Below, one piece after another: positions 6,664-14,661 of a stretch of 42,888 nucleotides of DNA. The DNA lies in the NCBI GenBank assembly GCA_045646465.1, contig JAZRKT010000020.1:1-42888 (forward strand). The letters are read 5' to 3'. Positions within the stretch are counted from its first letter, which is position 1, and every line of letters starts with the position of its first letter. The notes below the pieces were generated by a model. It did not search any database. It was given only the letters and a program-made list of their open reading frames with translations, and was not told the DNA's origin. Made by a program: the position numbers and the translations under genes. This stretch comes from UMGS1387 sp045646465 (lineage in GTDB: Bacteria; Bacillota; Clostridia; Oscillospirales; CAG-382).

Positions 6664-8575
6664 TATGATAAAAGAATTAGCTATCATAGATGAAGAATGC
6701 AACACGCTGTTCGATTTTGATGCGCAGTATATAGTCCCGTTGTATCAAAGAGCTTATGCGTGGGAAGAAAAAGAAATAGTTCAACTTATTCACGACATCT
6801 ACTATATGGAGCAAGACGATAGTGGAAAGTATTATTTAGGTTCATTGATTGTTTCGCGAAGTGACGATGAGTATGAGGTTATCGATGGTCAGCAGCGACT
6901 CACGACATTATTTATCATTTTGAAATGCTTGTGTGACAAAGGAGCTTTGTCACATGTTGTTTCCAATACATTACGTTTTTCCTGTCGCGACAAGTCTAAC
7001 TACACGCTGAAAAACTTGTTTCATCTTATTGAAGATGCCAAAATTGAAGAAAATATATGCGCAGGCAGAGATATTGTTCTTGGCGAGATGAATAAGGCGG
7101 ATTTTTCTGTTGAGTGCTTTGTTGATCATTTGAAAAAAGTTGTTTTGTATAGAATAGAAGTTCCGGAGAATACAGACCTTAACCGTTATTTCGAGATAAT
7201 GAATACTCGTGGGGAACAGCTTGAGCAACATGACATATTAAAAGCCTCTTTAATGAGTTTCCTTACTGATAGCTTGGAAAAAGCATGGTTTGCTGATATC
7301 TGGGACGCATGTAGCGATATGACCGGTTATGTACAAATGCACTTTGACGTAAAAGCAAGAGAAAAACTGTTTGGAGGCAGATGGGATGAGTTACCTTCAT
7401 TTGTGAGCTTATCCGATTTAGGTAGTGAAAGAAACGATAACAGTGGTAAAAGCGTTAAAATTCATCAAATTATCAGAGATGATTTTCAGGTAGAGCGTTT
7501 TGACGGTACAGACGACAATAGTGACAGAATACGATTTGAAAGTATTATTGAATTTCCGTATTTTTTACTGCATGTTTTGAAAGTTTTTGCGGCTACTAAA
7601 AACATTTCCAATTATGATGATGGAACTTTAATAGATGAGTTGCTCGATGATAAAAAACTAACGCAATCCTTTGAGAGGGTTATTAACAATGGAAAGATGA
7701 ATGGCTACGCCATCATAGAGCAGCGAGAGGAATTCGCTCGTGAGTTTGTAAAGTGTATGCTTCAGTGCCGATATCTGTTCGATAAATACATATTGAAGCG
7801 TGAATATGTAAATGAGGATTCCGAGGGCAAATGGAGCATTAAAGAATTAAAGGTGTCTGGACAGCAGAGTAAGAAAAAAGCGTATTATGTGGACTCTCAA
7901 CTCAAAAGCAAATGGGAGCATACATCCTCCGCAAAAGGACGAGACAGGAATAATGTTATGTTGCAGTCTTGCTTCAGGGTATCATACACATCACCTAAAA
8001 TTATGCACTGGATTACAGAACTCTTGATTTGGTTGAATAAAGATGAATTTATCAATTTGGATTACCTTGGTCAATTTGAATCGGTGAGCGAAAATATTGC
8101 AAGACGAGCCGTTAAAAAAGACTTTCTGGATAAGTGCAAGGAAAAAGTGCCTGCTGTGTATAATTTTGGAGTGGACACACCCCATGTTGTTTTCAATTAT
8201 TTAGATTATTTGCTTTGGAAGGAAACTGATGAGGAATTCACCTTTGAATTTAGAAATTCGGTGGAGCATTGGTACCCACAACATCCTTCCGAAGGAACGT
8301 TCGAGCAGTGGACACATGAACAGGGTGTAGATAATTTTGGAAACCTTTGCATTATACAAAGAAGTGTAAATTCGAAATTTTCAAACATGTCTCCTGAAGC
8401 AAAAAAGAGTACGTTTGAAGATATGATAAAAAAAGGAAGCTTAAAATTGCGTCGTATGGCAGAGCTTACGAACAGTCAGAACGGTAAAAGCGCCAGCACC
8501 ATTTGGCGTGAAGGATTATATTTGCAACATGAAAAGGAAATGATTGATAAATTGATATCTGCGTGTGAGATATAA
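6656..8575 (+). CDS. DUF262-DUF1524 protein (GmrSD-like nuclease)
   Basis: A 639-residue protein. DUF262 occupies the N-terminal third: IVPLYQRAYAW (26-36), VIDGQQRLTTLFI (from about 76) and EIMNTRGEQLEQHDILKAS (from about 179). The C-terminal DUF1524/HNH-like region shows VEHWYPQHP (from about 535) and then FGNLCIIQRSVNSKFSN (from about 560), matching the EH-P and NL...N..sN pattern of the family. Full GmrSD proteins hydrolyse nucleotides through DUF262 and cut modified DNA through DUF1524. ATG 6656 lies behind AGGAGGTG and overlaps the upstream stop. The arrangement of a nuclease-less DUF262 gene coupled to a full one suggests a two-subunit complex. Any specificity for glucosylated, phosphorothioated or methylated DNA cannot be told from sequence. 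Confidence 0.88.
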   Translation: MSDMIKELAIIDEECNTLFDFDAQYIVPLYQRAYAWEEKEIVQLIHDIYYMEQDDSGKYYLGSLIVSRSDDEYEVIDGQQRLTTLFIILKCLCDKGALSHVVSNTLRFSCRDKSNYTLKNLFHLIEDAKIEENICAGRDIVLGEMNKADFSVECFVDHLKKVVLYRIEVPENTDLNRYFEIMNTRGEQLEQHDILKASLMSFLTDSLEKAWFADIWDACSDMTGYVQMHFDVKAREKLFGGRWDELPSFVSLSDLGSERNDNSGKSVKIHQIIRDDFQVERFDGTDDNSDRIRFESIIEFPYFLLHVLKVFAATKNISNYDDGTLIDELLDDKKLTQSFERVINNGKMNGYAIIEQREEFAREFVKCMLQCRYLFDKYILKREYVNEDSEGKWSIKELKVSGQQSKKKAYYVDSQLKSKWEHTSSAKGRDRNNVMLQSCFRVSYTSPKIMHWITELLIWLNKDEFINLDYLGQFESVSENIARRAVKKDFLDKCKEKVPAVYNFGVDTPHVVFNYLDYLLWKETDEEFTFEFRNSVEHWYPQHPSEGTFEQWTHEQGVDNFGNLCIIQRSVNSKFSNMSPEAKKSTFEDMIKKGSLKLRRMAELTNSQNGKSASTIWREGLYLQHEKEMIDKLISACEI

Positions 8576-8647
8576 TTGATTTGCTACTTAATTGCTAACA
8601 AACGATATTTCATCTGGACTTTGCTGAGTTTATGTGGTATTGTTTGT

Positions 8648-8665
8648 CCCACCAAAGGAGGTGGG
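8648..8665 (+). promoter_or_regulatory. Hairpin overlapping the ribosome-binding site of the DUF6809 gene
   Basis: A perfect 6-bp stem, CCCACC/GGTGGG, encloses loop AAAGGA. The Shine-Dalgarno sequence AAAGGAGGTG lies half in the loop and half in the 3' strand, 4 bases before ATG 8670. Folding would hinder ribosome access, so translation may be throttled. No ligand is suggested. Confidence 0.4.
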
Positions 8666-8669
8666 AATA

Positions 8670-8966
8670 ATGCAAAGTATTATTGAAGAACTATATTATG
8701 GCAATGTGTTACCGTTTGAAAGGCGGATGCCAAAGTGTGGTGAATATTCACACATCATGAAGCTGTTAACGCGTAACGAGGAGGAGCTTCTAAAAACGTT
8801 GACAGAGGCGCAGAAGGAAGCATTTGAGAAGTTCAAGGCGAATCTTGCGGAGCTTAACGGAATTGATGAGGCGACAACCTTTGTCATCGGATTCAAACTG
8901 GGAGTGCGGCTTGTAGCGGAGGCAATGATAAAAGGTGATGCCAGCACCGAACCGGTCAACAACTAA
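8670..8966 (+). CDS. DUF6809 family small protein
   Basis: A 98-residue acidic, mostly helical protein: an IIEELYYGNVLPFER start, a central EEELLKTLTEAQKEAFEKF helix, and a C-terminal TTFVIGFKLGVRLVAEAM segment. This layout (ELYxGNxxPxE at the front, FxxGFxLGxxL near the end) is what I recall for DUF6809, a family common on mobile elements of Clostridia and without known function. ATG 8670 is preceded by a very strong ribosome-binding site; the frame extends upstream to a GTG at 8634 but that would translate the ribosome-binding site. It is followed 2 bp later by an intrinsic terminator and so closes the upstream gene run. Confidence 0.75.
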   Translation: MQSIIEELYYGNVLPFERRMPKCGEYSHIMKLLTRNEEELLKTLTEAQKEAFEKFKANLAELNGIDEATTFVIGFKLGVRLVAEAMIKGDASTEPVNN

Positions 8967-8968
8967 TA

Positions 8969-9005
8969 ACGGACTGCAGCCAGGAATGGTTGCAGATTCC
9001 GTTTT
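8969..9005 (+). terminator. Rho-independent terminator after the DUF6809 gene
   Basis: An outer stem ACGGA/TCCGT and an inner 8-bp stem CTGCAGCC/GGTTGCAG (one G-U pair) enclose a 6-base loop and are followed by TTTT. The structure separates the restriction gene run from the kinase-AIPR set. Confidence 0.8.
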
Positions 9006-9064
9006 GGCATAAGGTGTTGCGTAAATAACTGTACCTATAAGGATTACAAGGGGATTATATTTAT

Positions 9065-10798
9065 ATGGCTAAATACAAAGGAAAATCTATTGCTATAGGA
9101 GAAACTACATACTTGTTAGGAGACCAACTGGGTTCTGGAGGAAGTGGGTATGTTTGCTCTGCTGTAGCAAGGGACGGCGAAGACCAATATGCAGTTAAAT
9201 TTTTGAACGTGAATAAAGATGACGATAATTACCTTGTAAAAAAAGAGCGTTTTCTTAAGGAAGTTGAATACTGCAAAGATACAAACTCTGAGCACGTTCT
9301 GAAAGTTATAGAATGTGGTGATTTTGAAGGAAAATTATATTATGTAATGCCATATTACCCTAAAACCTTGCGAAAGACAATTTTAGAAGAAACCGATCCA
9401 TTTATTTTGTTGAACTATAGTATAAAACTTTGCGAGGCAATAAAATACATACATGCTCAAGGAGTAATACATAGAGATATAAAGCCTGAAAATATTTTTG
9501 TTGGCAAAAATGGAGAATTAGTTCTAGGTGACTTTGGAATTGCCCATTTTTTTGATTCTGTACTTACAAAGTCAGGTGATTGGCTTGGAAATAAAAACTA
9601 TGCTGCGCCAGAGCAATTATTGAAAGGATTTTCAAATGATGTCACCGATGCATGTGATATTTACGCGCTAGGTGCTGTTATTAATGAGCTGTTTACAAAG
9701 CAAAAACCTAGTGGCACAAAGTTCGTTGCTGTTTCAGATAAATATCCATATCTCTACAAACTAGATGATGTTGTGTTTAGATGTTTACGACAAGAACCGC
9801 TTGAAAGGCCGAGCATAACAAGTATTTTGCATGAAATTAAATTATTAACCGAAGAAATAAAAAGTTCAGTAAGTGATATTCAGGATTTTTTGTGGCCTAT
9901 TGAAAGTGTTGAGTTTGAAGATGAGGAAATTGAAAAAATAACTTTGATAGCAAGTTTTGATATATTATCTGCAAATTATCTCTTTCGTGAAAAGACAGAG
10001 GACGAACTGGAAAGATATAATTTAAATTACAATAGGATTATTTGTTATGATGTTGACCCCACTCTAAAAAATGTTTATTTCCAACATTTTATGATGAGGC
10101 AATGTGAAAAGAAATTTAGCTATGAAGCAAATTCATATTCCAAAGGAAATCCTTACCATTCATTAAACATAGAAGGTGAAAAAGATAAAGAAATATATAG
10201 AGAGTTTGAGAAAATATTAGAAAAATATACTGTTTCGAGAAAACAACTTGATTTATCAGGGAAAATTCTAAAAATTTTTTCTTCTTGTTGTGATTATCAT
10301 TGTAAAGAATTAATTAGTACGGCTCGTAGAATTGAAGAAAAAGTCAATAACTTAAATGGATCACCGATATTATATATCATAGCTTTGCTGAGAACTGTAT
10401 GCAATGAGGTGGCAGCTAGGGAGATATTATTAGAGGATCATTTATCTATAAATTGGAATGAAACATATATTGGCGAAAACGACCCAGCATTAATTGTTGA
10501 TGATTTAGATGATGAAGCAAAAAATATTTTTGAAGCATTTCAGAGTGAATGGGAAATAACATATGGTAAGAGGGAGAAAAAGCATTACGTAGTAACTTTT
10601 GCAAGCAAAAAAGAGTATGTAAGATTTAAAACATTTGCATTGGAGGTTTCCAAGAAAGATTTCGTTTTCGAGGGGGATGTTCTAGAAGTGCTTAGAATTG
10701 AGCGTGAGTATGCCGGTATTGTTGAATTGCATCCCTTAAACGATTTTGACGTTAAATCCGTCTTGGCTAGACTTCTGGGGATTAAAAATGAATATTGA
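9065..10798 (+). CDS. Serine/threonine protein kinase with unassigned C-terminal domain
   Basis: A 577-residue soluble protein. Residues 15-280 form a complete Hanks-type kinase: glycine loop GSGGSG (23-28), K45 in AVKF, E66, HRDIKPEN (136-143, catalytic D138), DFG (156-158) and APE (181-183). All catalytic residues are present. Residues 280-577 match nothing I recognise; they contain paired cysteines (SSCCDYHC) and a long acidic helical stretch, and no membrane segment or PASTA repeat, so it is not a PrkC-type receptor. The start follows AAGGGGA. It is the first gene of a tight set with an ArsC/Spx-like gene (32-bp gap) and AIPR. Cytoplasmic kinases in defence islands (for example Stk2 and PglW types) act in abortive infection; that role is inferred here from context. 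Confidence 0.88.
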   Translation: MAKYKGKSIAIGETTYLLGDQLGSGGSGYVCSAVARDGEDQYAVKFLNVNKDDDNYLVKKERFLKEVEYCKDTNSEHVLKVIECGDFEGKLYYVMPYYPKTLRKTILEETDPFILLNYSIKLCEAIKYIHAQGVIHRDIKPENIFVGKNGELVLGDFGIAHFFDSVLTKSGDWLGNKNYAAPEQLLKGFSNDVTDACDIYALGAVINELFTKQKPSGTKFVAVSDKYPYLYKLDDVVFRCLRQEPLERPSITSILHEIKLLTEEIKSSVSDIQDFLWPIESVEFEDEEIEKITLIASFDILSANYLFREKTEDELERYNLNYNRIICYDVDPTLKNVYFQHFMMRQCEKKFSYEANSYSKGNPYHSLNIEGEKDKEIYREFEKILEKYTVSRKQLDLSGKILKIFSSCCDYHCKELISTARRIEEKVNNLNGSPILYIIALLRTVCNEVAAREILLEDHLSINWNETYIGENDPALIVDDLDDEAKNIFEAFQSEWEITYGKREKKHYVVTFASKKEYVRFKTFALEVSKKDFVFEGDVLEVLRIEREYAGIVELHPLNDFDVKSVLARLLGIKNEY

Positions 10799-10830
10799 TT
10801 TTTGTATAAATTATAAAACAGGAGAGGAAT

Positions 10831-11181
10831 ATGATTAAATTTATTTGTTACCCGAAATGTACAACTTGTCAAAAGGCAAAGAAGTGGCTGGACGACAACA
10901 AAATAGAATATGAGCTTCGTGATATAAAAGAAGATAATCCGACAATTAAGGAACTGACTACATGGTATAAGCAGAGCGGGCTTCCGCTAAAGAAATTCTT
11001 TAACACGTCGGGGCTTTTGTATAAGTCTATGGAATTGAAGGACAAGCTTCCTACTATGACCGTGGAGGAGCAGTTAAAACTTCTTGCAACAGATGGAATG
11101 CTTGTTAAGCGTCCACTTTTAATTGGTAAAGATTTTGTTTTGGTTGGCTTCAAAGAAAGTGAATGGGATAAAGTTGAATGA
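10831..11181 (+). CDS. ArsC/Spx-family thioredoxin-fold protein
   Basis: A 116-residue protein of full length for the family. The N-terminal redox motif is CTTC, in ICYPKCTTCQKAKKWL (residues 10-13 region), followed by IEYELRDIKEDNPT and the family segment MLVKRPLLIG, which carries the conserved Arg-Pro of ArsC/YffB/Spx proteins. The CxxC motif points more to the Spx/YffB branch than to a classical arsenate reductase, and no other ars genes are nearby. ATG 10831 follows GGAGAGG. It sits between a kinase and an AIPR gene with gaps of 32 and 25 bp; whether it is a functional part of that set or a passenger is open. Confidence 0.85.
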   Translation: MIKFICYPKCTTCQKAKKWLDDNKIEYELRDIKEDNPTIKELTTWYKQSGLPLKKFFNTSGLLYKSMELKDKLPTMTVEEQLKLLATDGMLVKRPLLIGKDFVLVGFKESEWDKVE

Positions 11182-11206
11182 TTGTATAAAGTGAGGTTTG
11201 ATACAA

Positions 11207-12925
11207 ATGAGTAAAAATACTGAAATTTTAGTTAGGTCTTGTGTAGAACAAGAACTTAAAAATAATGACCATTATAATAGTCCTAATGATTATTTTGAAT
11301 TTTTTTCAGCATCACAGATTCTAAAAAATCAAGGATTAAGTGATGATGAGTTAGAGAATGGCATAGTTGGAAAAGGTGCTGACGGAGGATGTGACGCGAT
11401 ATATTTGTTTTTAAATAACATGCTTATAACATCCGATGTTATTGAGAATCTAACGGCTCCAAAAGATTCTACGCTTGAATTGACAATTATACAATCAAAA
11501 ATGAGTAATTCTTTTGGAGAAGACGCTGTTATGAAATGGAAAACCATTGCTGCGAATCTTCTTGATTTAACAAAACCACTTACTGAATTTACTGGAAGAT
11601 ATAATGAAGGTGTTTTAGATGCATTTGAATTGTTTAGAGACACGTATACAAAGCTAATCACAAGCAGGATAAAATTGAAGTTTAAATTTTATTATGCGTC
11701 CTTAGCATCTGAACTGCATCCTAATGTTATACAGCAGGCAGAGGAGTTAAAAGGAATAATAATTAATTTGTTTCCAAATTCAACAGTGACAGTTGAGTTT
11801 GTAGATTCAGACAAATTGTTTGAACTGTATAATTCTGTCGTAGAAAATAGGATTAATTTAAAGTTTGCTGACATTCCGATATCACCTAATCAAAAGAATT
11901 ATATTGCACTGGTTGATTTAAAAACATATTATCATTTCATTGTTGGTGAATCTGGCGAGATGAGAAAACACTTTTTCGATTCGAATGTTAGAGACTATCA
12001 AGGAAAAAATAATGTCAATAGCTGTATATTTGATAGTCTATCACATCAATGCGGAGACGATTTTTGGTGGTTGAATAATGGTGTGACGGTTTTAGCTTCT
12101 GAAGCAACGCTTGTTAATAATAGAGAATTGCAAATTGTTAATCCTGAAATTGTAAATGGATTGCAAACCTCTACGGAAATATATAATTATTTTTCAGAAA
12201 ACCCTGAGGGCTTGGAAAATGACAAACGTTCAGTTTTGTTGCGCATAATTGTACCTGAAAGCGAGGAGTCGAGAGATCGTATTATTTTTGCAACGAATAA
12301 TCAGACGAATATACCTAAAGCAACGTTGCGCGTTACAGATCCTATACACCTTCAAATAGAAATGTATTTCAAAACTAGGGGTCTATACTATGATAGACGA
12401 AAAAACTATTATAAGAATCAAGGTAAGAAGCCGGCTGAAATTGTTGGTGTATCATTTTTGGCGCAGTGTCTTATAACACTATTTTTGAAAAAGCCAGATT
12501 ACGCAAGAGCAAGACCGTCAACACTTTTGAATGATGATGTTACATATACAGAGTTGTATGAAAAAAATAGTGACCTAGATATATTTTATAAGGTAGCTGT
12601 TTTGGGCAAGAAAATTCAAAAGAACGTAAAATCTGTTCCAGAATATTCTACTGCAGAAAAAAGTGATATTTTATACTATGTGCTTTACGCAACAATTTCA
12701 CATATTATAGGGAAAAATATGATTAGGCCTGATGATATCAAAAGTTTGGATATAGATGTTGTTGCAGATGAAGCAATATCTGAAATACGTAATGCTGTTT
12801 ATGATATTTACAAACGACAAGGTGGAAATGGTAGAGTGGCAAAAAGCGCGGAATTTATAACATTTATCGAAGAAATGCTTGAAATAAAAAAGGGGAAAAG
12901 TTGCAGTCCAACTACTGAAGACTGA
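11207..12925 (+). CDS. AIPR (abortive infection phage resistance) family protein
   Basis: A 572-residue protein. The AIPR core is visible as FWWLNNGVTVLAS (about 285-297) followed by EIVNGLQTSTEIYNYF (about 313-328), then ATNNQTNIPKATLR and DPIHLQIEMYF. The N-terminus resembles a PD-(D/E)xK nuclease fold: GADGGCDAIYLF (58-69) followed by LTIIQSK (Q96-x-K98), the arrangement of Mrr-like enzymes. ATG 11207 has GTGAGG upstream; the frame also reaches a TTG at 11198, which is too close to it. The family was named for phage-abortive systems of lactococci. Here it closes a three-gene run with a kinase and a CxxC protein, just before an IS21 element. Confidence 0.88.
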   Translation: MSKNTEILVRSCVEQELKNNDHYNSPNDYFEFFSASQILKNQGLSDDELENGIVGKGADGGCDAIYLFLNNMLITSDVIENLTAPKDSTLELTIIQSKMSNSFGEDAVMKWKTIAANLLDLTKPLTEFTGRYNEGVLDAFELFRDTYTKLITSRIKLKFKFYYASLASELHPNVIQQAEELKGIIINLFPNSTVTVEFVDSDKLFELYNSVVENRINLKFADIPISPNQKNYIALVDLKTYYHFIVGESGEMRKHFFDSNVRDYQGKNNVNSCIFDSLSHQCGDDFWWLNNGVTVLASEATLVNNRELQIVNPEIVNGLQTSTEIYNYFSENPEGLENDKRSVLLRIIVPESEESRDRIIFATNNQTNIPKATLRVTDPIHLQIEMYFKTRGLYYDRRKNYYKNQGKKPAEIVGVSFLAQCLITLFLKKPDYARARPSTLLNDDVTYTELYEKNSDLDIFYKVAVLGKKIQKNVKSVPEYSTAEKSDILYYVLYATISHIIGKNMIRPDDIKSLDIDVVADEAISEIRNAVYDIYKRQGGNGRVAKSAEFITFIEEMLEIKKGKSCSPTTED

Positions 12926-13077
12926 ATCAGTCTGAAGCCGATTTTACTATTCTTTTCTATTTATTCTTCTATACGCGATTTTTATAAAAAAAGAATCAGT
13001 AATAATCAGTTCTTCAGTAAGTAATCCCTTTTAGGGCTATGGCTTTTTATTGAAGGGGTTATCGGGGAAACAAAATA

Positions 13078-13106
13078 ACAGCGTTGCTAACTGGTAGCAA
13101 CGCTGT
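13078..13106 (+). terminator. Strong hairpin between AIPR and istA
   Basis: A perfect 12-bp stem ACAGCGTTGCTA/TAGCAACGCTGT encloses a 5-base loop, followed by TTGCAT with no long T run. It would stop or slow transcription entering istA from the left, a common arrangement at IS ends. Otherwise the 263-bp gap 12926-13188 shows only an imperfect palindrome just after the AIPR stop and the istA ribosome-binding site. Confidence 0.55.
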
Positions 13107-13188
13107 TTGCATATATGAAAGGTGGTGGTGCCTAATGAGAGTATTAAGATAAGGAGGAGATAAACCACAAAAACGAAAGGAGAAACAA

Positions 13189-14661
13189 ATGAAGGTAACA
13201 TTAGAAAATTTTAGAAAGATACAAGAGTATAAAAAGCTCGGTCTTTCGCAAAAGAAAACGGCGACTAATCTATCGCTAACGCTGTCAAGCGTCAGAAAAT
13301 GGTGGGATGCCACGGAAGAAGATTTGTTAAGCGTTGAGAAAACCAGGGCAGAATATTTGGATAACTACAAAGAGTTCATGCTATCCCAATTACATACCTG
13401 CCCGCAGATAAAGGTAACAAATCTGTACTTCAAGCTAAAGGAGACGTTCACCGATTTTGAATGTTCAAAAGCACCATTCTACAAGTACGTGCAAAAGCTG
13501 CGATATGACTACGGCTACGATCGCTACACAGGTAGGCAAACGACGCCACGAAAACCATTACCGCCAGGATTTGAGGCGCAGGTAGATTTCGGGCAGTTCA
13601 AGATGAAGGATATGTACGACCGAACAACCCGCGTATATTTCTTTTGCATGGTGCTATCGTACAGTCGGATGCACTTTGTGTATTTCCATCCGGAGCCGTT
13701 CACGACAGAAACTGCCATACGCGCACATGAATATGCTTTTCGGTATTTTGGAGGCAGGACGCAGACGATTATGTATGACCAGGACCGTGTGTTTGTGGTG
13801 AGCGAAAACTTGGGAAATATCATTTTCGTTCCTGAGTTTGAGGAATATGTAAACACGGTTGGTTACAGCATCGTTTTGTGCCGACCGCGTGACCCGCAGA
13901 CAAAAGGCAAGGTTGAAAACTTCGTAAAATACGTGAAGGAAAACTTTTTGGAAGGTCGTATTTTCGCAGGCATTGATTCACTGAACAGCGCAGCACTTCA
14001 TTGGCTGGATGTGGAAGCCAACGGCACCTACAATTACTCCACCAAGCGCATACCTCGTGAGGAATTTATGACAGAGGCTCCGACTCTGGTAAAGGTACCG
14101 TTTTGCGGTAATATGGCAAACAACTTTAGAAATGTTTCGCCGAACTACTGCGTGACCTATCAAGGCAGCAGATATATGCTTCCAAAAGAAAAAGTGCGAG
14201 TGAAAGAAGTGGTGCGTATTGAAGAAGATGATGGACAGCTTTCTTTTTACAGAGCAGCGGATAATGTGCTTGTTCTTGAAGTGAAAAAGGCGAAGGCGCC
14301 CGGTCTTGATATTCCATTCAAAGAGGAAACAAGAGATGAAGCGGTATCCCTTGAAATTCTTCGGAAGATGTATAAGGATGATGAAACTGCGATGGGATTC
14401 ATCGAAAGGGTTGGAACGACGGTCAAACGTTATCGTAATACCCATTACCGCTGGGTTATAAAACTATCCCGTGTTTACACAGACGACCAAATGGAAGAAG
14501 CTATCGAACACTGCGTAAAAGTGGACAAATGCACAGCTTATGAATTGGCAGCATACCTTATTTACAAAACAGGCGAAGGAACAGCCAGAGTCAAAATGAA
14601 GGACTCACTTTTCTATCAATGCAGGCACAGGGCGAAAGAGATTGAGGAGGAACAGGTATGA
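13189..14661 (+). CDS. istA: IS21-family transposase IstA
   Basis: A 490-residue transposase of normal length. A helix-turn-helix lies near residues 15-40 (KKLGLSQKKTATNLSLTLSS), then the DDE catalytic core: D133 in AQVDFGQ, D197 in MYDQDR and E243 in KGKVENF. The C-terminal region has the usual IstA layout. The start follows AAAGGAG. It cuts and joins the element ends with help from IstB, whose gene overlaps its stop by 4 bp. Confidence 0.95.
   Translation: MKVTLENFRKIQEYKKLGLSQKKTATNLSLTLSSVRKWWDATEEDLLSVEKTRAEYLDNYKEFMLSQLHTCPQIKVTNLYFKLKETFTDFECSKAPFYKYVQKLRYDYGYDRYTGRQTTPRKPLPPGFEAQVDFGQFKMKDMYDRTTRVYFFCMVLSYSRMHFVYFHPEPFTTETAIRAHEYAFRYFGGRTQTIMYDQDRVFVVSENLGNIIFVPEFEEYVNTVGYSIVLCRPRDPQTKGKVENFVKYVKENFLEGRIFAGIDSLNSAALHWLDVEANGTYNYSTKRIPREEFMTEAPTLVKVPFCGNMANNFRNVSPNYCVTYQGSRYMLPKEKVRVKEVVRIEEDDGQLSFYRAADNVLVLEVKKAKAPGLDIPFKEETRDEAVSLEILRKMYKDDETAMGFIERVGTTVKRYRNTHYRWVIKLSRVYTDDQMEEAIEHCVKVDKCTAYELAAYLIYKTGEGTARVKMKDSLFYQCRHRAKEIEEEQV

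Noticed and set aside
10831..11181. Arsenate-resistance arsC
   Set aside because: The CxxC at the N-terminus and lack of any other ars gene fit the Spx/YffB-like branch better; arsenate reductase function is not supported.
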